A stretch of DNA of 10,309 bases from Paracoccaceae bacterium. Its GTDB lineage: Bacteria > Pseudomonadota > Alphaproteobacteria > Rhodobacterales > Rhodobacteraceae. Under the pieces are notes generated by a model. The model was not told where the DNA came from, made no database searches, and saw nothing but the letters and a program-made list of their open reading frames with translations. The stretch covers positions 1 through 10,309 of the forward strand of contig JALSHK010000440.1 of assembly GCA_026982275.1 (NCBI GenBank), in the 5' to 3' direction. The translations under genes were made by a program, and so were the position numbers. Below are positions 1 to 7,301 of this stretch, one piece after another. Positions within the stretch are counted from its first letter, which is position 1. Every line of letters begins with the position of its first letter.

Positions 1-647
1 ACCTGCCAAAGCCCGGGCTTGCGGGCGCTTTTGGCTTGCCAGCGCGCCAGAGTATTCTCGCCATTCTTGTGGTTGTTTCCACCCTGGCCTTCCCCTCTCT
101 GCAATCGATGCTTATCTCGCCATTCAGGGCGGCTTTTGGCGCGCGCGAGGGCTTTGTGAAGCTGCCGCTGCAAGATGAAAATCTGGCGGATATCTATTTG
201 AAGCGCGGCAAGGTTCTGACTGCACGATTCGATAGCCCGGTGCCCGGGCTTGCCCCTTCTCTCCCCCTGCGCGAGCCGGTGGTTCTGAATGATTATCGCT
301 TCCCGGATTGCCAGAGCGATCGCTCGCCAGTGGCAATGGCGCTGGCGATGGTGCGGGAAATGGAAGCCAATGGCGAGGCGATCGGCAAGCAGGTTTTGAC
401 AGCGGATATTCTGAGCGCAAGCTGGCTGCTGGGCAATGTCGCAAGGGTGGAGGGGGCGGCACCCTGGTATTACGGAGGCGATTCAGGGCTGGAGCATGCT
501 GAATATCTTTCAGTGCCGCTTTGCCCGGTGCGGCAAACCTCGCGCAAACAAATGACAGATCGGTTTCTGGCGGCCGATATAGCGCTGGAGGAGGTGTTTC
601 GCTCGGATCTTCAGGTGTTGTTTCGAGTGGGAAGAAACGGCAGCTAG
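1..647 (+). CDS. Unrecognised protein, 5' end outside the window
   Basis: I do not recognise this protein. The frame is open from the left edge (first codon at base 3) to a TAG at 645-647, giving 214 visible residues. The first in-window start candidate is a TTG at 36 without a Shine-Dalgarno sequence, so the true start probably lies upstream. Near the visible N-terminus, after SIL, a hydrophobic stretch (ILAILVVVSTLAF) looks like a membrane anchor or uncleaved signal. The rest is soluble-looking, with two cysteines (in FPDCQSD and VPLCPVR) and no enzyme motif I can name. Codon choice looks like that of the neighbouring genes, which supports a real gene. It is convergent with the tad operon and overlaps the end of cpaA by 4 nt (or 3 shared bases of each stop, in CTAG). 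A link to pilus function is possible but only by position. Confidence 0.6.
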   Translation, partial: LPKPGLAGAFGLPARQSILAILVVVSTLAFPSLQSMLISPFRAAFGAREGFVKLPLQDENLADIYLKRGKVLTARFDSPVPGLAPSLPLREPVVLNDYRFPDCQSDRSPVAMALAMVREMEANGEAIGKQVLTADILSASWLLGNVARVEGAAPWYYGGDSGLEHAEYLSVPLCPVRQTSRKQMTDRFLAADIALEEVFRSDLQVLFRVGRNGS

Positions 648-1132
648 ACCGGCTGCACCATATGGGCTGCCAGATATGTGACAAAACCGCCTGCCAGCGC
701 AAATCCTACCGGAAAGCGCCGCCGCCAGCCCGAGCCCTGATAGGATATCCAGCCCTCGGGTGCCATTTTGAGCTTGCCAAACAGCCAGTGGGTCAGCACC
801 GAAAGCAGAGCGGCCAGCGAGACAAACATCGCAAAGCTCACCAGCTCCCGTGTGTCGACAAAAGGGATCAGCGCCGAGGCGAATTTCAGATCCCCCGCAG
901 GCACCAAGCGCGCGGCAAAGATCGCAAGGCTGGCCAAAAGTGCGATAAAACCATAGAGCAGGCTGCGGATATATTCGGAAAAAGGCAGCACAATTGGCCC
1001 GAGGATGATAAACACAATCACCAGACTGATGGGGAGTATATTCGGGATTTTCAAAAACTTCAGATCGCTCCATGTGGCGTAAACGCAAAATGGAAAGGTG
1101 ACAACCAGAAATACTATAGCCCAATATGCCAT
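644..1132 (-). CDS. cpaA: Prepilin peptidase CpaA/TadV (A24 aspartic protease family)
   Basis: This is a 162-residue integral membrane protein of the A24 type IV prepilin peptidase family, which cleaves the leader of Flp prepilin at the inner membrane. The two aspartates expected for catalysis are visible: D23 in TWSDLKFLKIPN, and D81 in VPAGDLKFASA, the counterpart of the GxGD motif. The first glycine of that motif is proline here. Several hydrophobic segments fit the family (about residues 3-19, 33-50, 58-75, 97-115 and 143-158). The size matches short CpaA/TadV enzymes that lack the methyltransferase domain. I chose the ATG at 1132, 7 nt after the upstream TPR gene, because AGG lies 6 nt before it. 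An in-frame ATG at 1153 would overlap the upstream gene and lacks a ribosome site, and longer in-frame extensions read through that gene. It is the last gene of the minus-strand operon. Confidence 0.88.
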   Translation of the reverse strand: MAYWAIVFLVVTFPFCVYATWSDLKFLKIPNILPISLVIVFIILGPIVLPFSEYIRSLLYGFIALLASLAIFAARLVPAGDLKFASALIPFVDTRELVSFAMFVSLAALLSVLTHWLFGKLKMAPEGWISYQGSGWRRRFPVGFALAGGFVTYLAAHMVQPV

Positions 1133-1139
1133 GCTATGC

Positions 1140-1994
1140 CTATAAACCCACATTTGTTGACAAGGCGCGCAACGCATCGACTGCCGCCGCAAAATATCGC
1201 GGATGGGTATCGATTGCCTGCTCCAGAAGGCCGCGGGCAATGTCCCTATCGCCAAGCTTTACCGCCTCGCGCGCGGTATAATATAGTAAAATCGCGCGCT
1301 CTTCATCCGTCATCGGCACCACTGGCAGGCTATATTCGCGCCGCATCGCCCGCACGATCACCAGGTTGGTTTTGGCTGCGAATAGCGAAGGGTCCGAGCG
1401 TAGCGCCTGCCGGAAGAGCTTCTCGGCATTCTCCAGATCCCCGCGGCTTTGCTTGGAAAACCCCCAGTTATTCAGGGTGGAAGCGGGGGTGGTAGTAAGG
1501 CCGCGCGCTATATCATAGAAACTGTCCGCCTTGCCCCATTCTTTGTTATAGTCGGCAATAATCGCTTCCAGCCGATAACGGTTGAAGGTTTCGAATGTGG
1601 GTGGGATCGCGTCGAGCTGGGCTTCGCCCTCGGCCCAGGCCCCGTTACGGATATAGGCATCGGCCATCGCGATGCGATCTTCGTTGGTTAGCAATCCGGC
1701 TTCGGCCATGCTTTCATAAATCAGAACAGCTTCGGCATGTTTGCCGGCTTTGGCCAGGGATAGCGCAAGGCCGCGTTTTAGATCGATGCGCTCCGGTTCC
1801 TGGGCGACGGCATTGCGAAAATAGGCCACCGCGCGCTCGGGATCCGCCAAATTCAACATGATATCGGCGGTATCCGCATCATTCATGATGTTTAGCTCGT
1901 CCTGCGGTAGCTGCCGCTCGGCATCCGTGATTGCGCTTTGGCAGGCACCAAGGAGCATTACCGAAAAAAGGAGGGTGAGTTTTGTGCTTCGCAT
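1140..1994 (-). CDS. TPR-repeat lipoprotein of the tad operon
   Basis: This is a 284-residue lipoprotein. Residues 1-18 form a signal peptide with lipobox LLGAC, which makes Cys18 the lipidated residue. The remainder is helical with tetratricopeptide-like repeats. The clearest one spans about residues 172-205 (LNNWGFSKQSRGDLENAEKL, then FRQALRSDP). Weaker repeats lie at about 50-100 and 237-268. TPR proteins scaffold protein-protein contacts. In Tad systems the TadD-type lipoprotein is thought to help pilus assembly at the outer membrane. This protein follows TadD by 21 nt and precedes cpaA by 7 nt, so it is very likely co-transcribed and part of the pilus machine. The ATG at 1994 has GGGGA 4 nt upstream. 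It could be called a second TadD-like protein, but its sequence differs clearly from the preceding gene and I give it no symbol. Confidence 0.82.
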   Translation of the reverse strand: MRSTKLTLLFSVMLLGACQSAITDAERQLPQDELNIMNDADTADIMLNLADPERAVAYFRNAVAQEPERIDLKRGLALSLAKAGKHAEAVLIYESMAEAGLLTNEDRIAMADAYIRNGAWAEGEAQLDAIPPTFETFNRYRLEAIIADYNKEWGKADSFYDIARGLTTTPASTLNNWGFSKQSRGDLENAEKLFRQALRSDPSLFAAKTNLVIVRAMRREYSLPVVPMTDEERAILLYYTAREAVKLGDRDIARGLLEQAIDTHPRYFAAAVDALRALSTNVGL

Positions 1995-2015
1995 CTTGTC
2001 CCCGTCTATATGTTG

Positions 2016-2579
2016 TTACTGCCCAAGTAATAGGTAGCGCCCATTGCCTCGCCGGACTAGTGCGAAATTGTATTCCTCGGGGATTTCCGCCGAGTTTTCT
2101 TCGGAAAGGCGGGTTGCAAGGATGAGATTTCCGCGAATTTCATCGGAATTGCCGTTATCCAGGGCAAAAGCCCGTTGAAAGCTGGTGCGTGCCAGCAGAT
2201 ATTTCCCGGCGTTGATTTGCACTACCCCCAGATTATTCCACGCCGCGACAAATTCCGGATCCTGCTCTACAGCGCGCTGCAGGAATTTTTCGGCCTGCCC
2301 CAATCTCCCCAGCCGCAAATTTGCCGAACCGATAGCGCTCATCACATCCACATTCAGCCCGTGGGTGCGCACCGCGCGGGTATAGGCGGTGAGGGCCAGC
2401 TCGAATTCTCCGGCGGCCATCAGCCGATGGCCTACGACAAGCCCGTCTACCGCTTGGGTAATACGGGGGGTGCCGGGCGGCGGTGCCACGCCCTCACGAA
2501 TGTTGGGCAGGCCTTCGGGCTGGCTTGCACAGGCACCAAGCAGCAATAATACCCCCAGCAGAGGCAAACGGCACAGCAC
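2016..2579 (-). CDS. tadD: TadD-like TPR lipoprotein, pilus assembly
   Basis: This is a 187-residue lipoprotein. Its signal peptide ends in lipobox LLGAC with Cys17 as the acylated residue. It then has tetratricopeptide repeats at about residues 56-72, 77-107 (SAIGSANLRLGRLGQAEKFL) and 111-141 (AAWNNLGVVQINAGKYLLAR). TadD proteins are TPR lipoproteins required for Flp pilus assembly, probably as outer-membrane-facing chaperones or secretin helpers; this role comes from family knowledge. The start is a GTG directly abutting the TAG of tadC, with GGAGG 7 nt upstream inside the end of tadC. This suggests translational coupling. The position after tadC supports the assignment. The next gene is another TPR lipoprotein, so which of the two does the classical TadD job cannot be told from sequence alone. 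Confidence 0.82.
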   Translation of the reverse strand: MLCRLPLLGVLLLLGACASQPEGLPNIREGVAPPPGTPRITQAVDGLVVGHRLMAAGEFELALTAYTRAVRTHGLNVDVMSAIGSANLRLGRLGQAEKFLQRAVEQDPEFVAAWNNLGVVQINAGKYLLARTSFQRAFALDNGNSDEIRGNLILATRLSEENSAEIPEEYNFALVRRGNGRYLLLGQ

Positions 2580-3569
2580 CTACTGGCCTCCACCCAGAAG
2601 ATTCACATAAATATCGTAAATCGACGGGCCAACCAGAATGATCAGAAGCGGGGGCACGGTGAAAAGCATGGTGCCCAGCGTCATTTTGGTCGGTAGTTTA
2701 TTGGCTTTTTCCTCGGCCCGCATGATGCGTTTATCGCGCATTTCAAAGGCATAAACCCGAAGCGCATCCGAGATCGAGGTGCCGAAATTGGCCGACTGGA
2801 TAAGCACGGTCACAAAAGAACTGATATCGGCAATGCCACAGCGCTCGCCCAGATCGCGCAGTACCGTCACCCGCTCCTTGCCCGCCCGCAGCTCGTTGGC
2901 CACAACCTCGAATTCCTGTGATAGCGGCAGGTTGGAATGTTTGATTTCGGCGGCGACCCGCACGATAGATTGATCCAGAGATTGCCCGGCCTCAACACAT
3001 ACCAGCATCAGATCCAGCGCATCCGGGAATCCGTTTTCAAGCTCGCCCATTCGGGATTTGCGCTTTTTATCAACCCACATATTGGGCAGATAATAGCCAA
3101 GCGAGCCGGGGATCAGGATATACATCGCCAACTGGCTGGTAGTGAGTTCACCACCGCTAAGCAGCACATAAATAACGCCGGCAGCCAGAAAGCCGATTCC
3201 AACCAGCATACGGATGAAATTGAAATTTCCGACGGCACCGCGAGAAGAATAGCCGGCTTGCAACAGGCGCAGCTTGGCGGAGGTTAGCTCATCTTCGTTT
3301 TGCGGGGTGAGATAGGCCTCGAATTTGTGCAGGTTGATTTTGCCACTATCATAGCGCAAATTTATCTTCCCTTTGCCTTCGGGTTTTTTCTTGCTAAAGG
3401 CGCCTCCGGCGACAGGACCGCGCCCAAGCTTGGCAAAAGGGTCGTCGCCCTTTTTCAGCAGGAGCGGTAGCGAAAGCAGGATCAGGAATATCCCCAGCCC
3501 GCCGGCCACCATGATCGGGCCGAGCGGCCCCAGGAGCGCGGTAATGAATTCAAGAGAGGTGCTGATCAT
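2580..3569 (-). CDS. tadC: TadC, inner-membrane platform protein (GspF/T2SF family)
   Basis: This 329-residue membrane protein is homologous to the GspF-type platform of type II secretion and type IV pili. In Tad systems TadC pairs with TadB to form the inner-membrane platform driven by the CpaF ATPase. Hydrophobic segments are seen at about residues 17-38, 118-138, 147-165 and 298-318. The cytoplasmic GspF-like domain spans about 183-300 and begins with PDALDLMLVCVEAGQSLDQS, a hallmark of this family; QSANFGTSISDAL lies at about 258-270. I chose the ATG at 3569 because AAAGGA sits 6 nt upstream; a TTG at 3584 in the same frame is less likely. It lies 21 nt after tadB and directly abuts tadD. 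Confidence 0.92.
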   Translation of the reverse strand: MISTSLEFITALLGPLGPIMVAGGLGIFLILLSLPLLLKKGDDPFAKLGRGPVAGGAFSKKKPEGKGKINLRYDSGKINLHKFEAYLTPQNEDELTSAKLRLLQAGYSSRGAVGNFNFIRMLVGIGFLAAGVIYVLLSGGELTTSQLAMYILIPGSLGYYLPNMWVDKKRKSRMGELENGFPDALDLMLVCVEAGQSLDQSIVRVAAEIKHSNLPLSQEFEVVANELRAGKERVTVLRDLGERCGIADISSFVTVLIQSANFGTSISDALRVYAFEMRDKRIMRAEEKANKLPTKMTLGTMLFTVPPLLIILVGPSIYDIYVNLLGGGQ

Positions 3570-3590
3570 ATTTGATCCTTTCAAACCGGC

Positions 3591-4553
3591 CTAAACCTTA
3601 AAATTGACCATCATTTGCATAAAGATAATATTCACAACAAGAAACACCAGAACAACAGCTGCCAGTGGTAAAAACACGGGTGTATTTTCAACACCGTCAT
3701 AATAGCCGGGCTGCATCACATTGATCGCCACCAGCGCGATAATCGGAAAGAATGACAAAAACCAGCCAGACCATTTGGCCTCGGCCGTAATGGCATCCAC
3801 GCGGCGGAAAAGCTTGAAGCGGGAACGGATCACCTTGCCCAGACCATCCAGGATTTCTGCAAGATTGCCGCCGGACTGGCTCTGGATCGACACCGCAACG
3901 GCGAGGAAGCGCAAATCCTGCACATCTACCCGCTCGGTCATTTTGCGAAGAGAATCAGAAATTTCCGCCCCGAAATTCGCCTCATCCACCAGAATGCCGA
4001 ATTCGGTGCCCAGCGGATCGGGCATTTCTTGTGCCACAATATTCACCGAGCTGGCAAAAGGATGCCCCACCCTCAGCGAGCGCACCATCAGCTCCACCGC
4101 ATCGGGGAGCTGCTCTTCAAACAGATCCATACGCTTTTTGGCCTTGGAGGCCAGCCAGACATATACCGCGCCATACCCCATGATGATCGAGACAATGATC
4201 CGCATGGTAAGGCTGGCAGAGGTGGCAAGGGTGAGGGCTGCAAAAGTCAGCACGATCAGCAAAAGCACAATGGCAAGCAGCGCATTCGGAGTGAAGGCAA
4301 TATTGGCGATCGAAGCCTTTTTGGACAGCATGCCGATCACCGGCAGGCGCAGGGTGCGGGAATGCTGCTCGCGCTCCTTGCGCAGGGTTTCCATAACCGA
4401 TTCCCGGCTTTCGCCTTTTTCCAGTAGCTGCAAGCGGCGGTTTACCCGGCTTTCAAGCCGCACGGATTTGCCAAAGACCGCAAGGTAAATGCCTTCGATC
4501 AAAAACAGAACAGCCGCAAATATAACCGCATAAATCAGGGGTTCTATGCTCAT
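3591..4553 (-). CDS. tadB: TadB, inner-membrane platform protein (GspF/T2SF family)
   Basis: This 320-residue protein is the partner of TadC in the inner-membrane pilus assembly platform. It has an N-terminal membrane helix (about 6-27), a charged cytoplasmic stretch (about 30-80), paired helices (about 88-112 and 116-135), then the GspF-like domain starting at EEQLPDAVELMVRSLRVGHP (147-166) and continuing through QSQSGGNLAEILDGL (224-238). Two C-terminal helices lie at about 263-281 and 293-313. This layout is the usual one for TadB. The ATG at 4553 follows the cpaF stop by only 2 nt, with GGAG at a spacing of 8 nt inside the end of cpaF, so translation is probably coupled to the ATPase gene. 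Function is inferred from family and context. Confidence 0.93.
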   Translation of the reverse strand: MSIEPLIYAVIFAAVLFLIEGIYLAVFGKSVRLESRVNRRLQLLEKGESRESVMETLRKEREQHSRTLRLPVIGMLSKKASIANIAFTPNALLAIVLLLIVLTFAALTLATSASLTMRIIVSIIMGYGAVYVWLASKAKKRMDLFEEQLPDAVELMVRSLRVGHPFASSVNIVAQEMPDPLGTEFGILVDEANFGAEISDSLRKMTERVDVQDLRFLAVAVSIQSQSGGNLAEILDGLGKVIRSRFKLFRRVDAITAEAKWSGWFLSFFPIIALVAINVMQPGYYDGVENTPVFLPLAAVVLVFLVVNIIFMQMMVNFKV

Positions 4554-4555
4554 AA

Positions 4556-6010
4556 TCAGGTCTCCGAAGAAGCGGTATAAACCGGGGCGTCAGTAAACAG
4601 AGTCGCGGGAATATGATAGCCCCACTGCTGAAATCGTTCCATAAAACTGGAGCGCAATCCCGTGGCGGTGAAATGGCCACGGATCGTGCCATCCTCGTCC
4701 ACGCTGTCGCGCTGGAATTTGAATATTTCCTGCATGGAAATAATCTCGCCCTCCATGCCGGTGATTTCGGTAATCGAAACCATGCGCCGGGAGCCGTCCG
4801 TCAGGCGCGAGACTTGCACGATAAGATTAACCGCTGATGAAATTTGCCCCCGGCTGGCCTTTGTCGGCATATCCACGCCTGACATCGCGATCATGTTTTC
4901 AAGGCGCGAAAGGCTGTCGCGTGCGGAATTCGCGTGAATGGTGGTCATCGAGCCATCATGGCCCGTGTTCATGGCTTGCAGCATATCGATCACCTCGTCG
5001 CCACGGGTTTCGCCAACGATAATGCGATCCGGGCGCATCCGCAGGGCGTTGCGCAAAAGATCACGCTGGGAAACCTCGCCCTTGCCTTCCACATTGGCGG
5101 GGCGGCTTTCCATCCGGCCCACATGGATCTGCTGAAGCTGAAGCTCGGCGGTGTCTTCAATGGTTACGATACGCTCATTCGCCCCGATAAAACCTGAAAG
5201 CGCATTGAGCGTTGTGGTTTTGCCCGAGCCGGTCCCGCCACTGACGATGATATTGAGGCGCGTGGCCACCGCCGCTTGCAGATAGGTTGCCATCGGCTCG
5301 TTAAAGGCTCCAAACTGGATCAATTCCTCGATCGAAAGCTTTTCCTTGGAGAATTTACGAATGGAAACCAATGCACCATCCACCGCGCAAGGCGGCACCA
5401 TGGCATTGAAGCGAGAGCCGTCTTGCAGCCGCGCATCGACATAGGGGTGGCTTTCATCCACCCGCCGGCCCACGGCAGAAACGATTTTATCGATCACCCG
5501 CAGCAGGTGACGATCATCCTTGAAGCGCACCGGCGTCAGTTCGAGCTTGCCTTTACGCTCGACAAAAACCTGGAACGGGCCATTGATCAGAATATCATTC
5601 ACGGTTTCATCGCGCAAAAGCGGCTGAATCGGGCCAAGGCCGGTAACCTCGTCCATCAGATCCTGCAACAGCTCTTTCTGGTCCTGGCCGTTCAGCACAA
5701 CGCCCATTTCATGGATGCCTTCGCGGGCGATCGCGGCGATCTCGCGGCGAAGATCGGACTCTGCGGCTTGGTCAACGGCAGACAGATTGAGATTCTCCAG
5801 CAAGCGCTTATGGATTTCCATCCGGAGCGACATCAGCTTATCCAGCCGCTTTTGCTCTTTCTGCTGGGCTTCAATCTCCTCCGGTGTCAGATCCTGATCC
5901 CCGCTCGGGCGGGCTTTGTGAATGACTTCTGGCTCAAGCGAAAGCTCGCCTACAATCGGCTGGGTTTCCGCTGCGGGCTGTTGTTGATTTTGCTTGAAAC
6001 GTCCGAACAT
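4556..6010 (-). CDS. cpaF: CpaF/TadA, pilus assembly ATPase (secretion ATPase VirB11/GspE superfamily)
   Basis: This 484-residue cytoplasmic ATPase powers extension, and in Tad systems apparently also retraction, of the Flp pilus. The catalytic motifs are complete: Walker A GGTGSGKT (258-265), an Asp box IEDTAELQL (284-292), Walker B RIIVGETRGDE (329-339) and a His box GHDGSMTTIHAN (350-361). Upstream of these are the N-terminal domain segments typical of CpaF (GLGPIQPLLRDETVNDILIN at 124-143). Residues 1-60 are a charged, Gln/Glu-rich leader. The ATG at 6010 has GGAG 7 nt upstream, in the 13-nt gap after cpaE. Length and motifs match full-length family members, and nothing appears damaged. 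Confidence 0.97.
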   Translation of the reverse strand: MFGRFKQNQQQPAAETQPIVGELSLEPEVIHKARPSGDQDLTPEEIEAQQKEQKRLDKLMSLRMEIHKRLLENLNLSAVDQAAESDLRREIAAIAREGIHEMGVVLNGQDQKELLQDLMDEVTGLGPIQPLLRDETVNDILINGPFQVFVERKGKLELTPVRFKDDRHLLRVIDKIVSAVGRRVDESHPYVDARLQDGSRFNAMVPPCAVDGALVSIRKFSKEKLSIEELIQFGAFNEPMATYLQAAVATRLNIIVSGGTGSGKTTTLNALSGFIGANERIVTIEDTAELQLQQIHVGRMESRPANVEGKGEVSQRDLLRNALRMRPDRIIVGETRGDEVIDMLQAMNTGHDGSMTTIHANSARDSLSRLENMIAMSGVDMPTKASRGQISSAVNLIVQVSRLTDGSRRMVSITEITGMEGEIISMQEIFKFQRDSVDEDGTIRGHFTATGLRSSFMERFQQWGYHIPATLFTDAPVYTASSET

Positions 6011-6023
6011 GCATTCACTCCGA

Positions 6024-7247
6024 TTAGTCTACCACTACCGCGGCGCGGGCTTCGACCGTAAGGTCGACCAGCGTAGCGGCGATTTTCTTGATTTCTTTGC
6101 GAAGCTGGTTTTTAGCGGCGGAATCCGCCAAAGGCTCGCCTTGATCGCCGGCCTGGGTGACCGCTTTGCCGCCATCGGGCAGCAGGATATTGATCTCGAT
6201 GCCGAGGCTTTCCGAAAAACGCCCAACCCGGGTTTTGCCGTTCAAATCCGCAAAGCCCGGGGCGCGGTTCAGGATATACTGGATTTTTTCTCCGGGCAGG
6301 TCTTCGCCGCGCAGCACGCGCAAATAGCGCATCAGGTTTTGCGCCGATCGCATATCCAGCTCGAGCAGGGTGAAATAGGTTTCGGCTTGGGTCAGCACCG
6401 TGGCGGACCAGTCTGTCAGGGCTTTTGGCAGGTCGACAATGATGAAATCATAACGGGATTGCAACAATTTCAGCATTTTTTCGATATATTCGCCATCGAC
6501 AATATCCAGCGGCAGCACCTCGGGCGGCGAGGTCAGCACGGCCAAAACCGACTTATAGGAGGTCATGGCCTGCGCCAGCGTATCTCCGGCGAGGCTGTCC
6601 GGATCGGTCAGGATTTCGAAAACAGGGTCGCGCCGCGCCATATCAAGCAAGGTGGCAACCGAACCAAACTGGAAATCCAGATCCACCAATGCGACGCGCA
6701 TATCGTCTTTGCGGGTGTGAATCGCCATTTCCCAAGCCAGATTCACGGCAAATGTCGAAGAGCCAACGCCACCGGCCGCGCCGTAAACCGGAAGGATTAC
6801 CCCGTTCCGGGATTTTTTTGTCATAAGCTCTGCCGGTGCGGATTTCTTTTTTTCCCGTATCCGCTGGAAAATGTTCGAAAGGGCGTTATCGGGCAGGGGG
6901 TAAGGCACAAAATCATCGGCACCGAGCTTCAGCAAGTGGTGCAAGGCGGTCGGGGAAACGTCTTTTGCAATCAGGATGACGATAAAGCCCCCCTTTATTG
7001 CCGCGCGCACAAAACTGTCGATCGGCTCAAGATCCTGCTCGTCAGCCGCATCTACACAAACGATCAGGAATTCGTCGCCGCTCATGTTTCCGCGGCCAAG
7101 CATCTCTCCGGCGGCAGAAACGGTAATACTACCCCAGTTCTGGCCGAAAAGGCCCTGAAGGTCTTTACTCAACTCTTCAAAACTCTCGGACCTGGAGGCA
7201 ATCGCAAAAGCGTCCATTTTCCGGTCCATTAATTTTAACAACGCCAA
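6024..7247 (-). CDS. cpaE: CpaE/TadZ, pilus localisation ATPase-like protein (ParA/MinD superfamily)
   Basis: This 407-residue protein has an N-terminal receiver-like domain (about 10-135, including LIVCVDAADEQDLEPIDSF and LKLGADDFVPYPL). A ParA/MinD-type nucleotide-binding domain follows (about 148-395). TadZ/CpaE proteins place the Tad machine in the cell and recruit the other components. The P-loop is deviant: GAAGGVGSST (156-165) has neither the signature lysine nor the P-loop lysine of MinD-type ATPases, a known trend in TadZ. The switch region VALVDLDFQFG (185-195) and Walker B-like YDFIIVDLP (266-274) are present. I chose the TTG at 7247 because GAGGTG lies 5 nt upstream, whereas the in-frame ATG at 7229 (MDRKMDAF) has no ribosome site. 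It is the first gene of a seven-gene run. Confidence 0.93.
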   Translation of the reverse strand: MALLKLMDRKMDAFAIASRSESFEELSKDLQGLFGQNWGSITVSAAGEMLGRGNMSGDEFLIVCVDAADEQDLEPIDSFVRAAIKGGFIVILIAKDVSPTALHHLLKLGADDFVPYPLPDNALSNIFQRIREKKKSAPAELMTKKSRNGVILPVYGAAGGVGSSTFAVNLAWEMAIHTRKDDMRVALVDLDFQFGSVATLLDMARRDPVFEILTDPDSLAGDTLAQAMTSYKSVLAVLTSPPEVLPLDIVDGEYIEKMLKLLQSRYDFIIVDLPKALTDWSATVLTQAETYFTLLELDMRSAQNLMRYLRVLRGEDLPGEKIQYILNRAPGFADLNGKTRVGRFSESLGIEINILLPDGGKAVTQAGDQGEPLADSAAKNQLRKEIKKIAATLVDLTVEARAAVVVD

Positions 7248-7252
7248 AAGAG

Positions 7253-7258
7253 CACCTC
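7253..7258 (-). promoter_or_regulatory. Ribosome binding site deciding the TTG start of cpaE
   Basis: On the minus strand GAGGTG is followed by CTCTT and then TTG (7247-7245). The ATG six codons further on (7229) is preceded by GTTGTTAAAATTA, which has no Shine-Dalgarno match. The ribosome site therefore favours the TTG. Confidence 0.6.
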
Positions 7259-7262
7259 GATA

Positions 7263-7285
7263 GTTAGATAAGCGTGGATTAGATA
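7263..7285 (-). repeat. Heptamer direct repeat TATCTAA (15-bp period) in the cpaE leader region
   Basis: The minus strand carries TATCTAA at 7285-7279 and again at 7270-7264, the second as TATCTAAC (7270-7263). The same 8-mer TATCTAAC occurs upstream of cpaC at 9711-9704. The 15-bp spacing is not a whole number of helical turns. It may be a regulator site, a set of -10-like elements, or coincidence. Confidence 0.3.
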
Positions 7286-7290
7286 CAACT

Positions 7291-7298
7291 ATGGTTAA
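7291..7298 (-). promoter_or_regulatory. CtrA-like half-site TTAACCAT
   Basis: The minus strand reads TTAACCAT at 7298-7291, identical to the half-site motif described for the alphaproteobacterial cell-cycle regulator CtrA. It lies 3 nt downstream of the candidate -10, over the predicted transcription start. If CtrA binds here it would repress that promoter, or it could act at a different start further down. An 8-base match in an AT-rich gap can arise by chance. Confidence 0.25.
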
Positions 7299-7301
7299 TT
7301 A

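Noticed and set aside
11..253. 12-bp repeat GCCCGGGCTTGC at 11-22 and 242-253
   Set aside because: Both copies lie in the same coding frame and encode Pro-Gly-Leu-Ala-type residues; codon bias explains it.
640..656. Small hairpin GCAGC/GCTGC across the convergent stops
   Set aside because: It has only 5 bp with a 7-base loop and no T-tract on either strand, so it does not support a terminator.
1132..1255. Longer cpaA product starting at 1255 or 1153
   Set aside because: It would overlap the TPR gene and add a non-hydrophobic leader unlike the family; neither start has a ribosome site.
521..1495. Plus-strand frame of 324 codons across cpaA and the TPR gene
   Set aside because: It is antisense to two well-supported genes and overlaps the end of the left-edge gene. 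Its product is low-complexity and basic with no motif.
5994..7232. Long plus-strand open frame (412 codons) opposite cpaE
   Set aside because: It mirrors cpaE almost exactly. The protein has an odd composition rich in His, Gln and Arg with no domain, as expected from the antisense of GC-biased codons.
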